Positions 45,751 through 54,745 of a DNA stretch of 64,000 nucleotides are shown piece by piece. Location: contig NZ_VZDO01000005.1 in the NCBI RefSeq assembly GCF_008802405.1, forward strand, positions 248,001 through 312,000, in the 5' to 3' direction. A model generated the notes under the pieces. It was not told the origin of the DNA, made no database searches, and saw nothing but the letters and a program-made list of their open reading frames with translations. Each line of letters opens with the position of its first letter. Position 1 is the stretch's first letter. The stretch comes from Plantimonas leprariae (lineage in GTDB: Bacteria; Pseudomonadota; Alphaproteobacteria; Rhizobiales; Rhizobiaceae). A program made the translations under genes and the position numbers.

Positions 45751-46866
45751 ATGACAACTTGCCGCACCCCAGCGAGCTTTGCAAAGCATGATTTGTTGGG
45801 GCGGCACGGTAGCGGCACGGGCTTAACGCGGCGTTCCCTGCTGGCAGGTGCGGCCTCTGCTGCGGTAGTCGCTTCCGGTCCCGCCTTCGCTGCCGCGCCG
45901 CGGCGAGTGCCGTTCGGCTCGGCCATTCAGGCCGAATATTTCGACGATGCCGGCTACCGGGCGCTGTTCCGCGACCACTGCGACATCGTCCTGCCGATGA
46001 ACGAACTGAAGTTCGATCTGGTGCATCCCGAGCGGGAGGTTTTCGCCTTCGAGCCGGCCGACCGGCTGGTCGATTTCGCAACCGAAAACGGCAAGCGCTC
46101 GCGCGGCCATACCGTCGTCTGGTGGAACGGCGTGCCGCCCTGGCTGGCGGCGCTGAACGATCCGCGCGAGATCGAAACGGAACTGCGCCGGCACGTCGAC
46201 GCCGTGGTCGGCCGCTATGCCGGGCGGCTGGAGAGCTGGGACGTCTGCAACGAGGTGGTCGCCCACGAGGCGCCCTACGACGCGCCGATGCGCGACTCGT
46301 TCTGGCAACGCGCGCTCGGCAGCCGCCACATCCCGATCGCCTTCCGGGCGGTCGCGGGCGCCGACCCGAAGGCGAAGCTCGTCCTCAACGACTACGACCT
46401 CGAATTTCGCGGCGAGCGCTACGACCGACGCCGCGCGAGCATCGTCGAGATCGCCCGGCAGCTTCAGGACGCCGCGATCCGCATCGACGCCGTCGGCATC
46501 CAGGGGCACCTCTACGCCGACCAGGCCGTCGACATCGAGGCGCTGGGTCGGTTCGGCGAGGCGCTGAAGCGGATGGGCATCGCGCTCATCGTCACGGAAC
46601 TCGACGTGATCGACTGGAAGATTTCTGGCGGCCCGGCGGGCCAGGATGCGGCGGCGGCGAAAAGCGTCGGCGACCTTCTCGAAGGCGTCTTCGCCGCCGG
46701 CCCGCCGCTCGCGGTGATCGCCTGGGGCATGACGGATCGCCATAGCTGGGTCGACGACGTGATGCCGCACGGCGACGGCACGCCGTCGCGTCCGCTCCCC
46801 TTCGACGCGACGGGCCGCCCGAAGCACTGGTTCAGGCTGATCGAGAAACGCTTGCGCGAAGGTTGA
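45751..46866 (+). CDS. Tat-exported glycoside hydrolase family 10 (endo-beta-1,4-xylanase-like)
   Basis: 371 residues. A twin-arginine signal (LTRRSLLAGAASAAVVASG, cleavage after AFA near residue 47) precedes a GH10 barrel. The acid/base is Glu168 in SWDVCNEVV and the nucleophile Glu283 in IVTELDVID; HTVVWWNGVPPWL and NDYDLEF are also typical. It cleaves beta-1,4-linked polysaccharide in the periplasm or outside. Its place among export genes suggests trimming or clearing the glycan being made, though xylan use is possible. ATG 45751 gives a long n-region of 27 residues; a TTG near 45,793 would give a more usual signal, so the start is uncertain. Confidence 0.85.
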   Translation: MTTCRTPASFAKHDLLGRHGSGTGLTRRSLLAGAASAAVVASGPAFAAAPRRVPFGSAIQAEYFDDAGYRALFRDHCDIVLPMNELKFDLVHPEREVFAFEPADRLVDFATENGKRSRGHTVVWWNGVPPWLAALNDPREIETELRRHVDAVVGRYAGRLESWDVCNEVVAHEAPYDAPMRDSFWQRALGSRHIPIAFRAVAGADPKAKLVLNDYDLEFRGERYDRRRASIVEIARQLQDAAIRIDAVGIQGHLYADQAVDIEALGRFGEALKRMGIALIVTELDVIDWKISGGPAGQDAAAAKSVGDLLEGVFAAGPPLAVIAWGMTDRHSWVDDVMPHGDGTPSRPLPFDATGRPKHWFRLIEKRLREG

Positions 46867-46967
46867 GCCGGCGCCGCGCGGTTCGCGCGCTTACGGTTGG
46901 TTAAGGATATTTTCGGTTTTTCCGCCGACATTCGGGGGAAGCGGCCTCACTAGGGCACCCCTCCGGC

Positions 46968-48827
46968 ATGTTCACCTCGACCGATCCCCATCCGACGCAG
47001 AGCGAGGCGCGGTCCCGTGAGGCCGAGGCGGCGTCGAGCTATGCGGGCCCCGAGCGGCGGCGGCGGGTCGCGGCGACGTTCGACCCCGTCTATGTCAGCC
47101 GCTTCGTCTGGCGCTGGCGCTGGCTGGCCGTAGCGACCACCGCCGCCGGGCTTGGCCTCGGCATCATGCTCGCCTCCGCGACGCCGAAGACCTACCTCGC
47201 CTCGACGTCGATCCTCCTCGATCCGCGCGACCTGAAGGTGGTGCAGAACGAGGTGGCGCCGAACGCGCTGCCCTCCGACGCGACGCTGGCGCTGATCGAG
47301 AGCCAGACGGCGGTCGCGACCTCGGACCGCGTCCTGTCGGACGTGATCGCCAAGGGCGATCTCGCCAACGATCCCGAGTTCAACGGCGAGCGGCGCACCG
47401 GCGTCCTGTCGCTGCTGCCGCCCTCCGTCGCGAAGCTGATGGAACCCGCGAAACCGGTCAGCCCGGCCGAAGCGAGCGTCAGGGTCAACGAGGCGCTGCG
47501 CCATGCGCTGACCGTCGCGCGCGAACCGAAGAGCTTCATCATCACGCTGTCGGTGAAGACCGAGAATGCCGCGAAGTCGGCGCGGCTCGCCAATCTCGTC
47601 GGCGACAGCTTCATGGCCGAGATCGGCCGCATCCAGTCCGATACGGCGCGCCGCGCGACCGTGGCGCTGTCGTCGCGCCTCAGCGAGCTGCAGAAGACGG
47701 TCGGCGAAGCCGAGAGCCGCGTCGAGGACTACAAGACGAAGAACTCGCTGATCGGCGTCAACGGCAAGCTCGTCGACGACGAGTACATCACCCGCATCAA
47801 CGACCAACTCGCCCGGGCGCGCGCCGACATCACCGCGCTGCGCGTGAAGGCGGACTCACTGCGCGAAGCCAGCGTCGACGACGTGGTGAAGGGGGCGCTG
47901 CCGGAGGAACTGAGTTCAGAGTCGCTGGTGCGGCTGCGCCAGAACGCGGCGGACCTCGCGCAGCAGGCCGCGAGCCTGGCGGCGAAGCTCGGGCCGCGCC
48001 ATCCGCAGCGCATCGCGATCGAGAGCGCGCTCGGCGCGGCGCGCGATTCCATCCGCCGCGAGCTCGGCCGCATCGTCGCCGCGGGCCAGACCGAGCTGGC
48101 GCGGGCGGAAAGCACCGAGCGCGATCTGACGACGCAGCTCGACGAACTGAAGTCGAAGCAGATCCTGACCAGCGAGTCCTTCGTGAAGCTGCGCGAGCTG
48201 GAGCGCGAGGTCGATGCCTCGCGCGCCGTCTACGAGGCGTTCCTCCTCCGTGCCCGCGAGACCAGCGAGCAGGAGAGCCTCAACACCGCGAACATCCACG
48301 TGATCAGCGAGGCCACCGCGCCGATCCGGTCGAACGGCCCGTCGCGCAAGCTGATCGCGGTCGCGGGCGCCGTCGCCGGTTTCGTGCTCGGGCTCAGCCT
48401 GCTCGCTGGCATCGCCATGCTGCGCCTTGCCGTCGGCTTCCTGCGGCTCGACCGGCGCGAAGCCGCCGCGCCGCGCTCGGGACGCGCGATCTGGACGGAA
48501 GCCGACCGCGCCGCGCATCGCCGCGCCGCCGCGGCGCCGCTGCCGGAAGCGGTGCCGACCATCCCACCGCCGCAGGTCGTTGCGGATGTCGAGCCGGTCG
48601 ATGCTCCCCATGAGGATGCGCCAGCGGCGGTCATGACCCCGCCGACCGTTTCGATCCCCCCGCTACCGCCCGGCGATGCGCGCACCGCTCTGCGCGAGCG
48701 GTTGCGTGCGATCGGCGTCAGCGCGGATCACGCGGCGACCCGCCGGCCGGAAACCGAGCTGATCGAGCATGAGCTCCGCTCGGTCCGCGCGGCGATCACG
48801 GAAATCCGCAGGCGCCGGCTGGCTTGA
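46968..48827 (+). CDS. Polysaccharide chain-length/export protein (Wzz/GumC family) without kinase domain
   Basis: 619 residues. Membrane helices at about 45-65 and 468-488 enclose a long coiled-coil periplasmic region (about 200-420), and the segment AVYEAFLLRARETSEQE precedes the second helix as in GumC/ExoP proteins. After the second helix there is only a cytoplasmic Pro/Ala/Asp-rich tail; Walker motifs are absent. So it differs from the co-polymerase at 1017-3176, which has the ATPase domain. A short AT-rich stretch at 46,900-46,925 upstream is the likely promoter. It is convergent with the catalase-family gene, three bases away. Confidence 0.88.
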   Translation: MFTSTDPHPTQSEARSREAEAASSYAGPERRRRVAATFDPVYVSRFVWRWRWLAVATTAAGLGLGIMLASATPKTYLASTSILLDPRDLKVVQNEVAPNALPSDATLALIESQTAVATSDRVLSDVIAKGDLANDPEFNGERRTGVLSLLPPSVAKLMEPAKPVSPAEASVRVNEALRHALTVAREPKSFIITLSVKTENAAKSARLANLVGDSFMAEIGRIQSDTARRATVALSSRLSELQKTVGEAESRVEDYKTKNSLIGVNGKLVDDEYITRINDQLARARADITALRVKADSLREASVDDVVKGALPEELSSESLVRLRQNAADLAQQAASLAAKLGPRHPQRIAIESALGAARDSIRRELGRIVAAGQTELARAESTERDLTTQLDELKSKQILTSESFVKLRELEREVDASRAVYEAFLLRARETSEQESLNTANIHVISEATAPIRSNGPSRKLIAVAGAVAGFVLGLSLLAGIAMLRLAVGFLRLDRREAAAPRSGRAIWTEADRAAHRRAAAAPLPEAVPTIPPPQVVADVEPVDAPHEDAPAAVMTPPTVSIPPLPPGDARTALRERLRAIGVSADHAATRRPETELIEHELRSVRAAITEIRRRRLA

Positions 48828-48830
48828 GGC

Positions 48831-49907
48831 TCAGCCTGCCGGTTCGTGGATCGGGCAGCGGTTGAAGCGCTGCCGAAATTCGGCGGAATGCCTGTAGGTG
48901 TCCCGCCGTGCCCGGTTGATGTTGCCGAGCGGCTGGTGCGCGGCGAGCCCGGTCCAGATGCTGAAGCGCATCTCCTCGTTCACCGCCTGGACACGCGCCT
49001 CGTCCCAACTGTCCTGCATCGCGACGGTGACCGTCGCGACGGTCTGGAACGGGGCTTCGTCCTCCTTCCATTCCACCGTCGGGTCCTCGACCGGCTGCTT
49101 GTCGAGGTCGCGGCAGAGCTGGACGCGCAGGTCCCAGACCGCGGTGATCCCCTGCATTTCCGCCTGCACGGTCTCGCGGATCGCGTCCGGTCGGCCGCCG
49201 GCGTCGATCGTCTTGCCGCTCAGTGCCTTCAGCTCCGGCGATGCGGGGGCGAGGGAGAACTTGGCGATGTAGTCGCCGTAGCGGAACGGTGTGACGCTGT
49301 AATAGGTCTCGCCGAGCGGGTCGACGTTCGGCGCGCCGCCGAGCGACTGCAGCTTCGAGCTCTCGATGCCGACCGCGCCGAGCGCCGTGTTGACGCCGCG
49401 CAGCACCGCCGACATCACCTTCTTCGTGCCTTCCAGCCTGTCGGTCGTCCCGGCTAGCAGCTTGAGGTTGCCGAGGAACTGGTCGGCGGTCTTCGTCTGG
49501 AACACCGGGCCGTTCACCATGACGAAGTCCTGGGCGCCGCCTTCGGCACCGAGCAGCCGCTCGCCCTCGACATCCAGCACCTTCAGCGCCACGCCGCGCG
49601 GCAGCGAGATCGCGTCCGGCAGGATGTCGCCGGCATTGGTCGAAATCCGCAGGTAGACCCGATGCCGGCCCGGCTTGGCGAACAGCCCTTGCGCCAGTTC
49701 CGGCGGGAGCCCTTCCGCGATGTCCAGCGTGCCTTCCAGGATACCGTGCGCCTTCGCGTGGACCGAGCGGACGGCGTGGCCGTAGTCGTTCGCCGTGGTC
49801 TCGAGGATCGTGTCGAAGGTCTCGTTTAGGTGCCGGACGGTTTCTCCCTCGCCGGGACGAACGTCCTCAACTGCGGGCGAATAGCGTACGGGTACTCCAA
49901 CGGGCAT
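48831..49907 (-). CDS. Catalase-family (catalase-related peroxidase-like) protein
   Basis: 358 residues, shorter than canonical catalases (about 480). RSVHAKAHGILEGTL contains the distal His50; YLRISTNAGDILPDAISLPRG and RGVALKVLDVEGER match the catalase-related group, and the C-terminal RRDTYRHSAEFRQRFN carries the family R-x3-Y-type end. Such proteins bind heme and may degrade organic or hydrogen peroxide. No signal peptide. It stands alone between the polysaccharide cluster and a group of small unknown genes. Confidence 0.82.
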   Translation of the reverse strand: MPVGVPVRYSPAVEDVRPGEGETVRHLNETFDTILETTANDYGHAVRSVHAKAHGILEGTLDIAEGLPPELAQGLFAKPGRHRVYLRISTNAGDILPDAISLPRGVALKVLDVEGERLLGAEGGAQDFVMVNGPVFQTKTADQFLGNLKLLAGTTDRLEGTKKVMSAVLRGVNTALGAVGIESSKLQSLGGAPNVDPLGETYYSVTPFRYGDYIAKFSLAPASPELKALSGKTIDAGGRPDAIRETVQAEMQGITAVWDLRVQLCRDLDKQPVEDPTVEWKEDEAPFQTVATVTVAMQDSWDEARVQAVNEEMRFSIWTGLAAHQPLGNINRARRDTYRHSAEFRQRFNRCPIHEPAG

Positions 49908-49990
49908 CGGAAGGCCTCCTGAGAACCCGATTGAAATCGTTGCACGAACGATCCGTTCCTCCTGCGCGGGAACGAAGGGTGGCCCGTTCT

Positions 49991-50350
49991 TTAGGCAGCC
50001 AAACGACGGCCGAACGCCGTCTCGCGCGCCTCTGCCGCGGCGAGCGAGCGCTGCCGCTCCACGGCCGGCTCGTATTCGTCCGCGCAGGCATCCGCGATGA
50101 CGGAGGCGACGATGTCGGCATAGTCCGGATCGACGAGGTCATGGCCGATCGCCATGCCGTTCACCGCGTGGAGCGCCTCGGCGAAGCGGCGCGACAGGCT
50201 GGTGCTCAGGCGGTTCGCTAGGTCGATGCGCGAGGCGTGGCCGCGATGAGAAAGGTCGAAGCCCTCGCGCGCCACCGCGCGCTTCGCCTCGCGGACAGCG
50301 AGTTCGAGTTCGCCCAGAGCGGCGAGCGTCTCGTTTTTCGGGTCCGTCAT
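49991..50350 (-). CDS. Small soluble protein of unknown function
   Basis: 119 residues, not recognised. Mainly helical and rich in Ala/Arg/Glu (LELAVREAKRAVAREGFDLS; ADIVASVIADACADEYEPAV). No membrane segment or motif. First of four minus-strand small genes here in map order; 44 bases separate it from the next one upstream. The position-dependent composition and ATG start support a real gene, but only moderately. Confidence 0.62.
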   Translation of the reverse strand: MTDPKNETLAALGELELAVREAKRAVAREGFDLSHRGHASRIDLANRLSTSLSRRFAEALHAVNGMAIGHDLVDPDYADIVASVIADACADEYEPAVERQRSLAAAEARETAFGRRLAA

Positions 50351-50394
50351 CCGTCGATCCTCCTCCCGTACCTCCCGTTGCGAAGCCCGCAGCT

Positions 50395-50643
50395 TCAGGC
50401 GACGCGGCGCTGCGGGACGCTCGCCGTGCTTCGCCCGCGAGGGCGGGAAACCGTCGACGGCCGCGCTGCCGGCGCATCGCCCGGAACGTTCAGGCTATCG
50501 TAGAGGCGGCCGACCTCCTCGACGAGCCGCTGCCGGTTGGCGGCGACGTGCTCGCGTCCGTGCTTGTCCCGCACGGCGGCGAGCAGCCCCTCGACGGCCT
50601 CGCTCATCGCATGGATGGCCATGTCGACATCGATCTCAGTCAT
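50395..50643 (-). CDS. Small protein of unknown function
   Basis: 82 residues from ATG 50643; an in-frame start 14 codons earlier would overlap the neighbour. The first 55 residues are helical (MAIHAMSEAVEGLLAAVRDK), the rest is Pro/Arg/Ser-rich and probably disordered. Just upstream of the ATG lies GAATGGGATCGGAAC on the coding strand, one mismatch from the SOS box of this bacterial group. Function unknown. Confidence 0.55.
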   Translation of the reverse strand: MTEIDVDMAIHAMSEAVEGLLAAVRDKHGREHVAANRQRLVEEVGRLYDSLNVPGDAPAARPSTVSRPRGRSTASVPQRRVA

Positions 50644-50675
50644 GTTCCGATCCCATTCTTTATGCGAAGCGCAGG

Positions 50676-51065
50676 TCAGCCGCACCGGCGTCGCGCCGCC
50701 GTTTCACGATGGTCTTCCCGCTTATCCGCCTTGTCCGGCACGGAAAGCGCCGGGTGCGGCACGATCTCGGCCGTCCGCCGCCGCCAGCCGGAAGCGGCTT
50801 CGGTGAGACCGGCTTCGGCGAAGGTCGAAGCGAGGGCGTCGCCCGGAAGCACGAAAAGCCGGGCCGCCGCGACGAAGGCTTCGGCGAAGGTGTCCGGCGC
50901 GATCCAGGCCTTTTCCAGCATGTGCAGCGGCCATGCCAGAAAGCCGTCGCCCCGCTTGCGACCGAGTTGCTCGCGCTCGATGAAGTAGCCGGTCGGCTGG
51001 TGCTCCAGCCCCTCCGCCGTCACCGCCCAGTCCCGGTTTTCGAAGAGCGTTCCGTCGGTACCCAT
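50676..51065 (-). CDS. Unknown protein under probable SOS control
   Basis: 129 residues from ATG 51065. The conserved-looking core is LFENRDWAVTAEGLEHQPTG, then YFIEREQLGRKRGDGFLAWP and LHMLEKAWIAPDTFAEAFVA; the tail is basic. I recall similar unannotated proteins in Hyphomicrobiales but know no function. A perfect GAAC-N7-GAAC box lies 82 bases upstream of the start at 51147-51161, next to a TATATG that could be its -10. This places it in the DNA-damage regulon by inference. Confidence 0.72.
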   Translation of the reverse strand: MGTDGTLFENRDWAVTAEGLEHQPTGYFIEREQLGRKRGDGFLAWPLHMLEKAWIAPDTFAEAFVAAARLFVLPGDALASTFAEAGLTEAASGWRRRTAEIVPHPALSVPDKADKREDHRETAARRRCG

Positions 51066-51146
51066 GCTGGCCGCGCCTCTCGTACCCGTTGCCCGATCGC
51101 AATTCCGTTCATCTGTTCGCAGCGAGCAGGAGCCCGTTTCCGAAAA

Positions 51147-51161
51147 GAACAGAACGGGAAC
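51147..51161 (-). promoter_or_regulatory. LexA (SOS) box upstream of the unknown gene at 50676
   Basis: GAAC-AGAACGG-GAAC on the + strand, i.e. GTTC-N7-GTTC on the coding strand. This is the LexA site known from Rhizobium and Rhodobacter relatives. It sits in a 219-base gap 82 bases before the start codon, just downstream of TATATG on the coding strand. Confidence 0.7.
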
Positions 51162-51284
51162 ACATATAGCGGGGCGAGTCGGTCGCCGCAATGCTCGTCG
51201 CCCGATCAAGTGCTTATATTCGCGAGCGATTGTCGCTCAGTGGACGCGTCGTCCGTCCAATGACGATGGGCGCAGGCACCTTCC

Positions 51285-51932
51285 TCAGGCCGCCTTCTTC
51301 TGCGGCCAGCCGAGCGCCACCAGACGTGCCTTCGCGTAGTCTCGGACCTCGTCGCGCACGCCCGGCGGCAGTTCGCCCAAGTTCTTCTGCGTGCCGGCAT
51401 CGAGCATCAGATCGGTCACGGCGTTGATCGTCTTCGCAGCGTCGATCTTCGCCTTCAGTTCCGCCCCGGCATCGCTTTCGAGTACGACCGTCTCCGCCTT
51501 CGGCTTGCCGACGGCAAGCGTCTTGCCCGCGACAGGCCGAGCCTCCTTGAAATCGTCCGCTTCTTCCTCGGAATAGACGAGGCCGTGCAACTCGATCAGC
51601 TTCAGGATCACGCGGTCCTTCGCCCGCTTCTCGGCCATCGCATAGACATAGGCCGCCTGCCGGCCGGAGACGCGATAGTTCACGTCGATCAGCGCCTCGC
51701 CGATCGACCATTCGGACCGCTCGCCCATGTGCCCGGTGACGAGGATCACGGCCTCGTCGCGCTCGGAACGGAGGATCGTCGGCATGTCGTAGGTGATCTT
51801 CGCCTGCGCCGCGATCCGCTCCAGCGCCTTGTGATAGATGACGGCGTTGCCCTGCACGCGCCAGATGTTCCCGGCGAAGGGCTCGCCGTACTTGGCCAGG
51901 ATATCGGAAATCTGCTTGTCGGCCGCGTTCAT
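51285..51932 (-). CDS. Unknown protein, possible phage-type recombination protein, under probable SOS control
   Basis: 215 residues from ATG 51932. Soluble; a beta-rich first half (NAVIYHKALERIAAQAKITY, EAVILVTGHMGERSEWSIGE) is followed by VYAMAEKRAKDRVILKLI, a segment reminiscent of single-strand-annealing proteins encoded by phages, then an acidic linker and a C-terminal helix pair (PPGVRDEVRDYAKARLVALG). The resemblance is weak and from memory; I do not assign a name. A perfect LexA box lies 151 bases upstream (52083-52097) over a possible -10 element, which fits a DNA-repair or recombination role. No phage structural gene is nearby. Confidence 0.78.
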   Translation of the reverse strand: MNAADKQISDILAKYGEPFAGNIWRVQGNAVIYHKALERIAAQAKITYDMPTILRSERDEAVILVTGHMGERSEWSIGEALIDVNYRVSGRQAAYVYAMAEKRAKDRVILKLIELHGLVYSEEEADDFKEARPVAGKTLAVGKPKAETVVLESDAGAELKAKIDAAKTINAVTDLMLDAGTQKNLGELPPGVRDEVRDYAKARLVALGWPQKKAA

Positions 51933-52082
51933 TCGTCAGCTCCCTGTCTCGGCGCTCCCGGCGGACGCGGATCTCGAACCGAACTCGTGACATATGCGGC
52001 GGATGGGCGGCCCGGCGGGTATATCGGTCTCGGCACGCGTTCGTTCCGCGCCACCGGGCGATATCGCATCCGTAAACTCTAT

Positions 52083-52097
52083 GTTCCCTATATGTTC
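52083..52097 (-). promoter_or_regulatory. LexA (SOS) box upstream of the gene at 51285
   Basis: GTTC-CCTATAT-GTTC, a perfect GTTC-N7-GTTC. On the coding (minus) strand it overlaps CATATA, 17 bases after TTGCAC, a plausible if imperfect promoter, so LexA binding would block polymerase. It lies in the 236-base gap between the unknown gene and edd. Confidence 0.75.
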
Positions 52098-52168
52098 ACT
52101 TCGGGGCGACGGTGCAAGGGCAGGGATGCCGGAACGGACGCGTTGTCCGTCCCGGCGATGCGGCGGTG

Positions 52169-53989
52169 TCAGTAGGTGAAGACGCTCGCGCCGTGGCTGG
52201 CATTGCCGACCATCGCGCGGAACGGTGCGAAGAGTTCGCGGCCGAGCCCGAATTCGTTCCCCGACAGGTCGGCTTCGGCAAGCGGCCGGCGCGCGAAGTC
52301 CTCCTCGTCCACCAGGATCTCGAGAAGGCCGGCCTCGCCGTCGACCCGGATCACGTCGCCGTCCCGAATCTTGCCGATCGCGCCGCCGGCCTTGGCTTCC
52401 GGCGTCACGTGGATCGCCGCCGGGATCTTGCCCGACGCCCCGGACATCCGCCCGTCGGTGACGAGAGCGACCTTCTGGCCGCGATCCTGCAGCACGCCGA
52501 GGAGCGGCGTCAGCTTGTGGAGCTCCGGCATGCCGTTCGACTTCGGGCCCTGGAAGCGCACCACCGCCACGAAGTCGCCGGTGAGTTCGCCGGCATCGAA
52601 GGCCTGCTTCATCTCGTCCTGGTCGTGGAAGACCTTCGCCGGCGCTTCGACGATGCGGCGTTCCGGCTTCACTGCCGAGACCTTGATCACCGCCTCGCCG
52701 AGATTGCCGGTCATGATCCGGAGGCCCCCGTTCGCCGAGAACGGCTTGTCGGCGGTGGTCAGCACCTTCGGATCGCCGCTCTCCACCGGCACCGGTACGC
52801 GCTCGACCGAGCCGTCCCCGCCGAGCCTCGCCTCTACCGTGTAGCCGGACAGCCCGGTGCCGAAAGTGGTGCGGACGTCGTCGTGCAGGAGGCCGTGGCC
52901 GAGCAGTTCGCGGATCAGGAAGCCCATGCCGCCGGCCGCGTGGAAATGGTTCACGTCGGCGAGCCCGTTCGGGTAGACGCGCGCGATGAGCGGCGTCACC
53001 TCCGACAGGTCCGAGATGTCCTGCCAGGTGAGGCGGATGCCGGCCGCTGCGGCCATCGCGACGAGATGCATCGTGTGGTTGGTGGAGCCGCCCGTCGCAT
53101 GCAGCCCGACGACGCCGTTCACCACGGCGCGCTCGTCGACGACGAGGCCGGCCGGCGTGTACTCGTTGCCGAGCGCGGTGATCGCGAGCGCCCGACGCGC
53201 CGCCTCCCTAGTGAGCGCGTCGCGGAGCGGCGTGCCCGGATTGACGAAGGACGCGCCCGGCATATGCAGGCCCATGATCTCCATCAGCATCTGGTTCGAG
53301 TTCGCCGTGCCGTAGAAGGTGCAGGTGCCGGGGCCGTGGTAGCTCTTCGATTCGGCCTCCAGCAGCATGGCGCGGCTGGCCTTGCCCTCGGCGTAGAGCT
53401 GGCGTACCCGCGCCTTCTCGTCGTTCGGAATGCCGGAGGTCATCGGGCCGGCCGGCACGAAGATCGCCGGGAGGTGACCGAAGGAGAGGGCGGCGATGAC
53501 GAGGCCGGGCACGATCTTGTCGCAGATGCCGAGATAGACGGCGGCGTCGAACATGTCGTGGCTGAGGCCGACGGCGGCGGCCATCGCGATCACGTCGCGC
53601 GAGAAGAGGCTCATCTCCATGCCGGTCTGCCCTTGCGTGACGCCGTCGCACATCGCCGGCACGCAGCCCGCGACCTGCGCGGTCGCGCCCAACTCGCGCG
53701 CGACGTCGCGGATGATCGCCGGATAGGTCTCGTAGGGCTGATGCGCCGACAGCATGTCGTTGAAGGCGGAGACGATGCCGAGATTCGGCACCTGGTCGCC
53801 GACGAGCCGGGCCTTCTCGTCCGGCCCGCAGGCCGCGAAGCCATGAGCGAGGTTGCCGCAGGACAGACGCGAGCGCTTCGGGCCCTTCGCCTGCTTCTCG
53901 GCGATGCGGGCGAGATAGGCCTCGCGCGTCGGCAACGAGCGTTCGCGGATGCGCTCGGTGATGGCTTCGATACGGCGGTCGGCGGTCAT
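52169..53989 (-). CDS. edd: Phosphogluconate dehydratase
   Basis: 606 residues. Converts 6-phosphogluconate to 2-keto-3-deoxy-6-phosphogluconate, the first dedicated Entner-Doudoroff step. It belongs to the IlvD/Edd family with an iron-sulfur cluster; [20 protein letters not shown] and [11 protein letters not shown] carry cluster cysteines, and [11 protein letters not shown] and [16 protein letters not shown] are signatures. It is the last gene of zwf-pgl-edd, 20 bases after pgl. The aldolase gene eda is not in the window. Confidence 0.97.
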   Translation of the reverse strand: MTADRRIEAITERIRERSLPTREAYLARIAEKQAKGPKRSRLSCGNLAHGFAACGPDEKARLVGDQVPNLGIVSAFNDMLSAHQPYETYPAIIRDVARELGATAQVAGCVPAMCDGVTQGQTGMEMSLFSRDVIAMAAAVGLSHDMFDAAVYLGICDKIVPGLVIAALSFGHLPAIFVPAGPMTSGIPNDEKARVRQLYAEGKASRAMLLEAESKSYHGPGTCTFYGTANSNQMLMEIMGLHMPGASFVNPGTPLRDALTREAARRALAITALGNEYTPAGLVVDERAVVNGVVGLHATGGSTNHTMHLVAMAAAAGIRLTWQDISDLSEVTPLIARVYPNGLADVNHFHAAGGMGFLIRELLGHGLLHDDVRTTFGTGLSGYTVEARLGGDGSVERVPVPVESGDPKVLTTADKPFSANGGLRIMTGNLGEAVIKVSAVKPERRIVEAPAKVFHDQDEMKQAFDAGELTGDFVAVVRFQGPKSNGMPELHKLTPLLGVLQDRGQKVALVTDGRMSGASGKIPAAIHVTPEAKAGGAIGKIRDGDVIRVDGEAGLLEILVDEEDFARRPLAEADLSGNEFGLGRELFAPFRAMVGNASHGASVFTY

Positions 53990-54009
53990 GGCGTGTGGCC
54001 TCCGGTCGG

Positions 54010-54702
54010 TCAGGGTGCCCAGAAGATCTGGAGCGGCTGTTCGCGGGGCGCGCGGAGCACGGCGCGAACCGGGTATTCGGTCTCGGGGCCGGCGGCCTCG
54101 GCGGCCTCCAGCGCCCTCAGCTTCTCGATCCCCTCGATGTGGATCGCGAGGAAACGCGCGTCGGCGAGGCGCGGCAGGGTCAGCGTCACGCGCGGCTCGC
54201 CCGCGCCTCCCGCCCGCATCGGCACGACGCTGAGGCGTCCCGCCGGATCGAGCGCGTCCACCAGCCGATCGCCGCCGGGAAAGAACGAGGCGGTGTGCCC
54301 GTCGCCGCCCATGCCGAGGATCACGGCATCGAACGGCCTGGGCAGGCGCGAGAAGCGGGCCTCGATCTCGTCCAGCACGTCTTCCGGCGCCTCCGCGTCC
54401 TCGTGCAGCGGCTCGAAGCGAGCCTGCGCCGCCGGCCCCTGCAGGAAGTGGCGGCGGAGAAAGGCGGTGTTCGAACGGTCGCTCGATTCCGGCACCCAGC
54501 GCTCGTCGACGAGCGTCACGCAGACGCTCGCCCAGTCGATGTCGGCCTTCGCGAGCGTCTGGAGGAACAGCTTCGGCGTCGAGCCGCCGGATACGGCGAG
54601 GGTCGCGCCGCCGCGCGTCGCGATGCCGCCGGCCAGCACGGCGGCGACGCCGGCCGCCAGCGCTTCGGCGAGCGCCTCGCGGTTCTCGTAGCGATGCATC
54701 AT
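54010..54702 (-). CDS. pgl: 6-phosphogluconolactonase
   Basis: 230 residues, DevB/SOL family. Hydrolyses 6-phosphoglucono-lactone made by Zwf. The motifs are [34 protein letters not shown] and [19 protein letters not shown] with the catalytic His. The first of two adjacent ATGs (54702) is chosen because GGAGG lies five bases upstream. It is between zwf (43 bases) and edd (20 bases). Confidence 0.96.
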   Translation of the reverse strand: MMHRYENREALAEALAAGVAAVLAGGIATRGGATLAVSGGSTPKLFLQTLAKADIDWASVCVTLVDERWVPESSDRSNTAFLRRHFLQGPAAQARFEPLHEDAEAPEDVLDEIEARFSRLPRPFDAVILGMGGDGHTASFFPGGDRLVDALDPAGRLSVVPMRAGGAGEPRVTLTLPRLADARFLAIHIEGIEKLRALEAAEAAGPETEYPVRAVLRAPREQPLQIFWAP

Positions 54703-54745
54703 GGCAGCCTCCGTTCCGCTCGCCGCCGCCGGCAGCGATCCGCCC

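Noticed and set aside
51285-51932. Naming the SOS-linked gene as a Rad52/Erf recombinase
   Set aside because: The resemblance is one short segment recalled from memory; without a profile search a family name is not justified.
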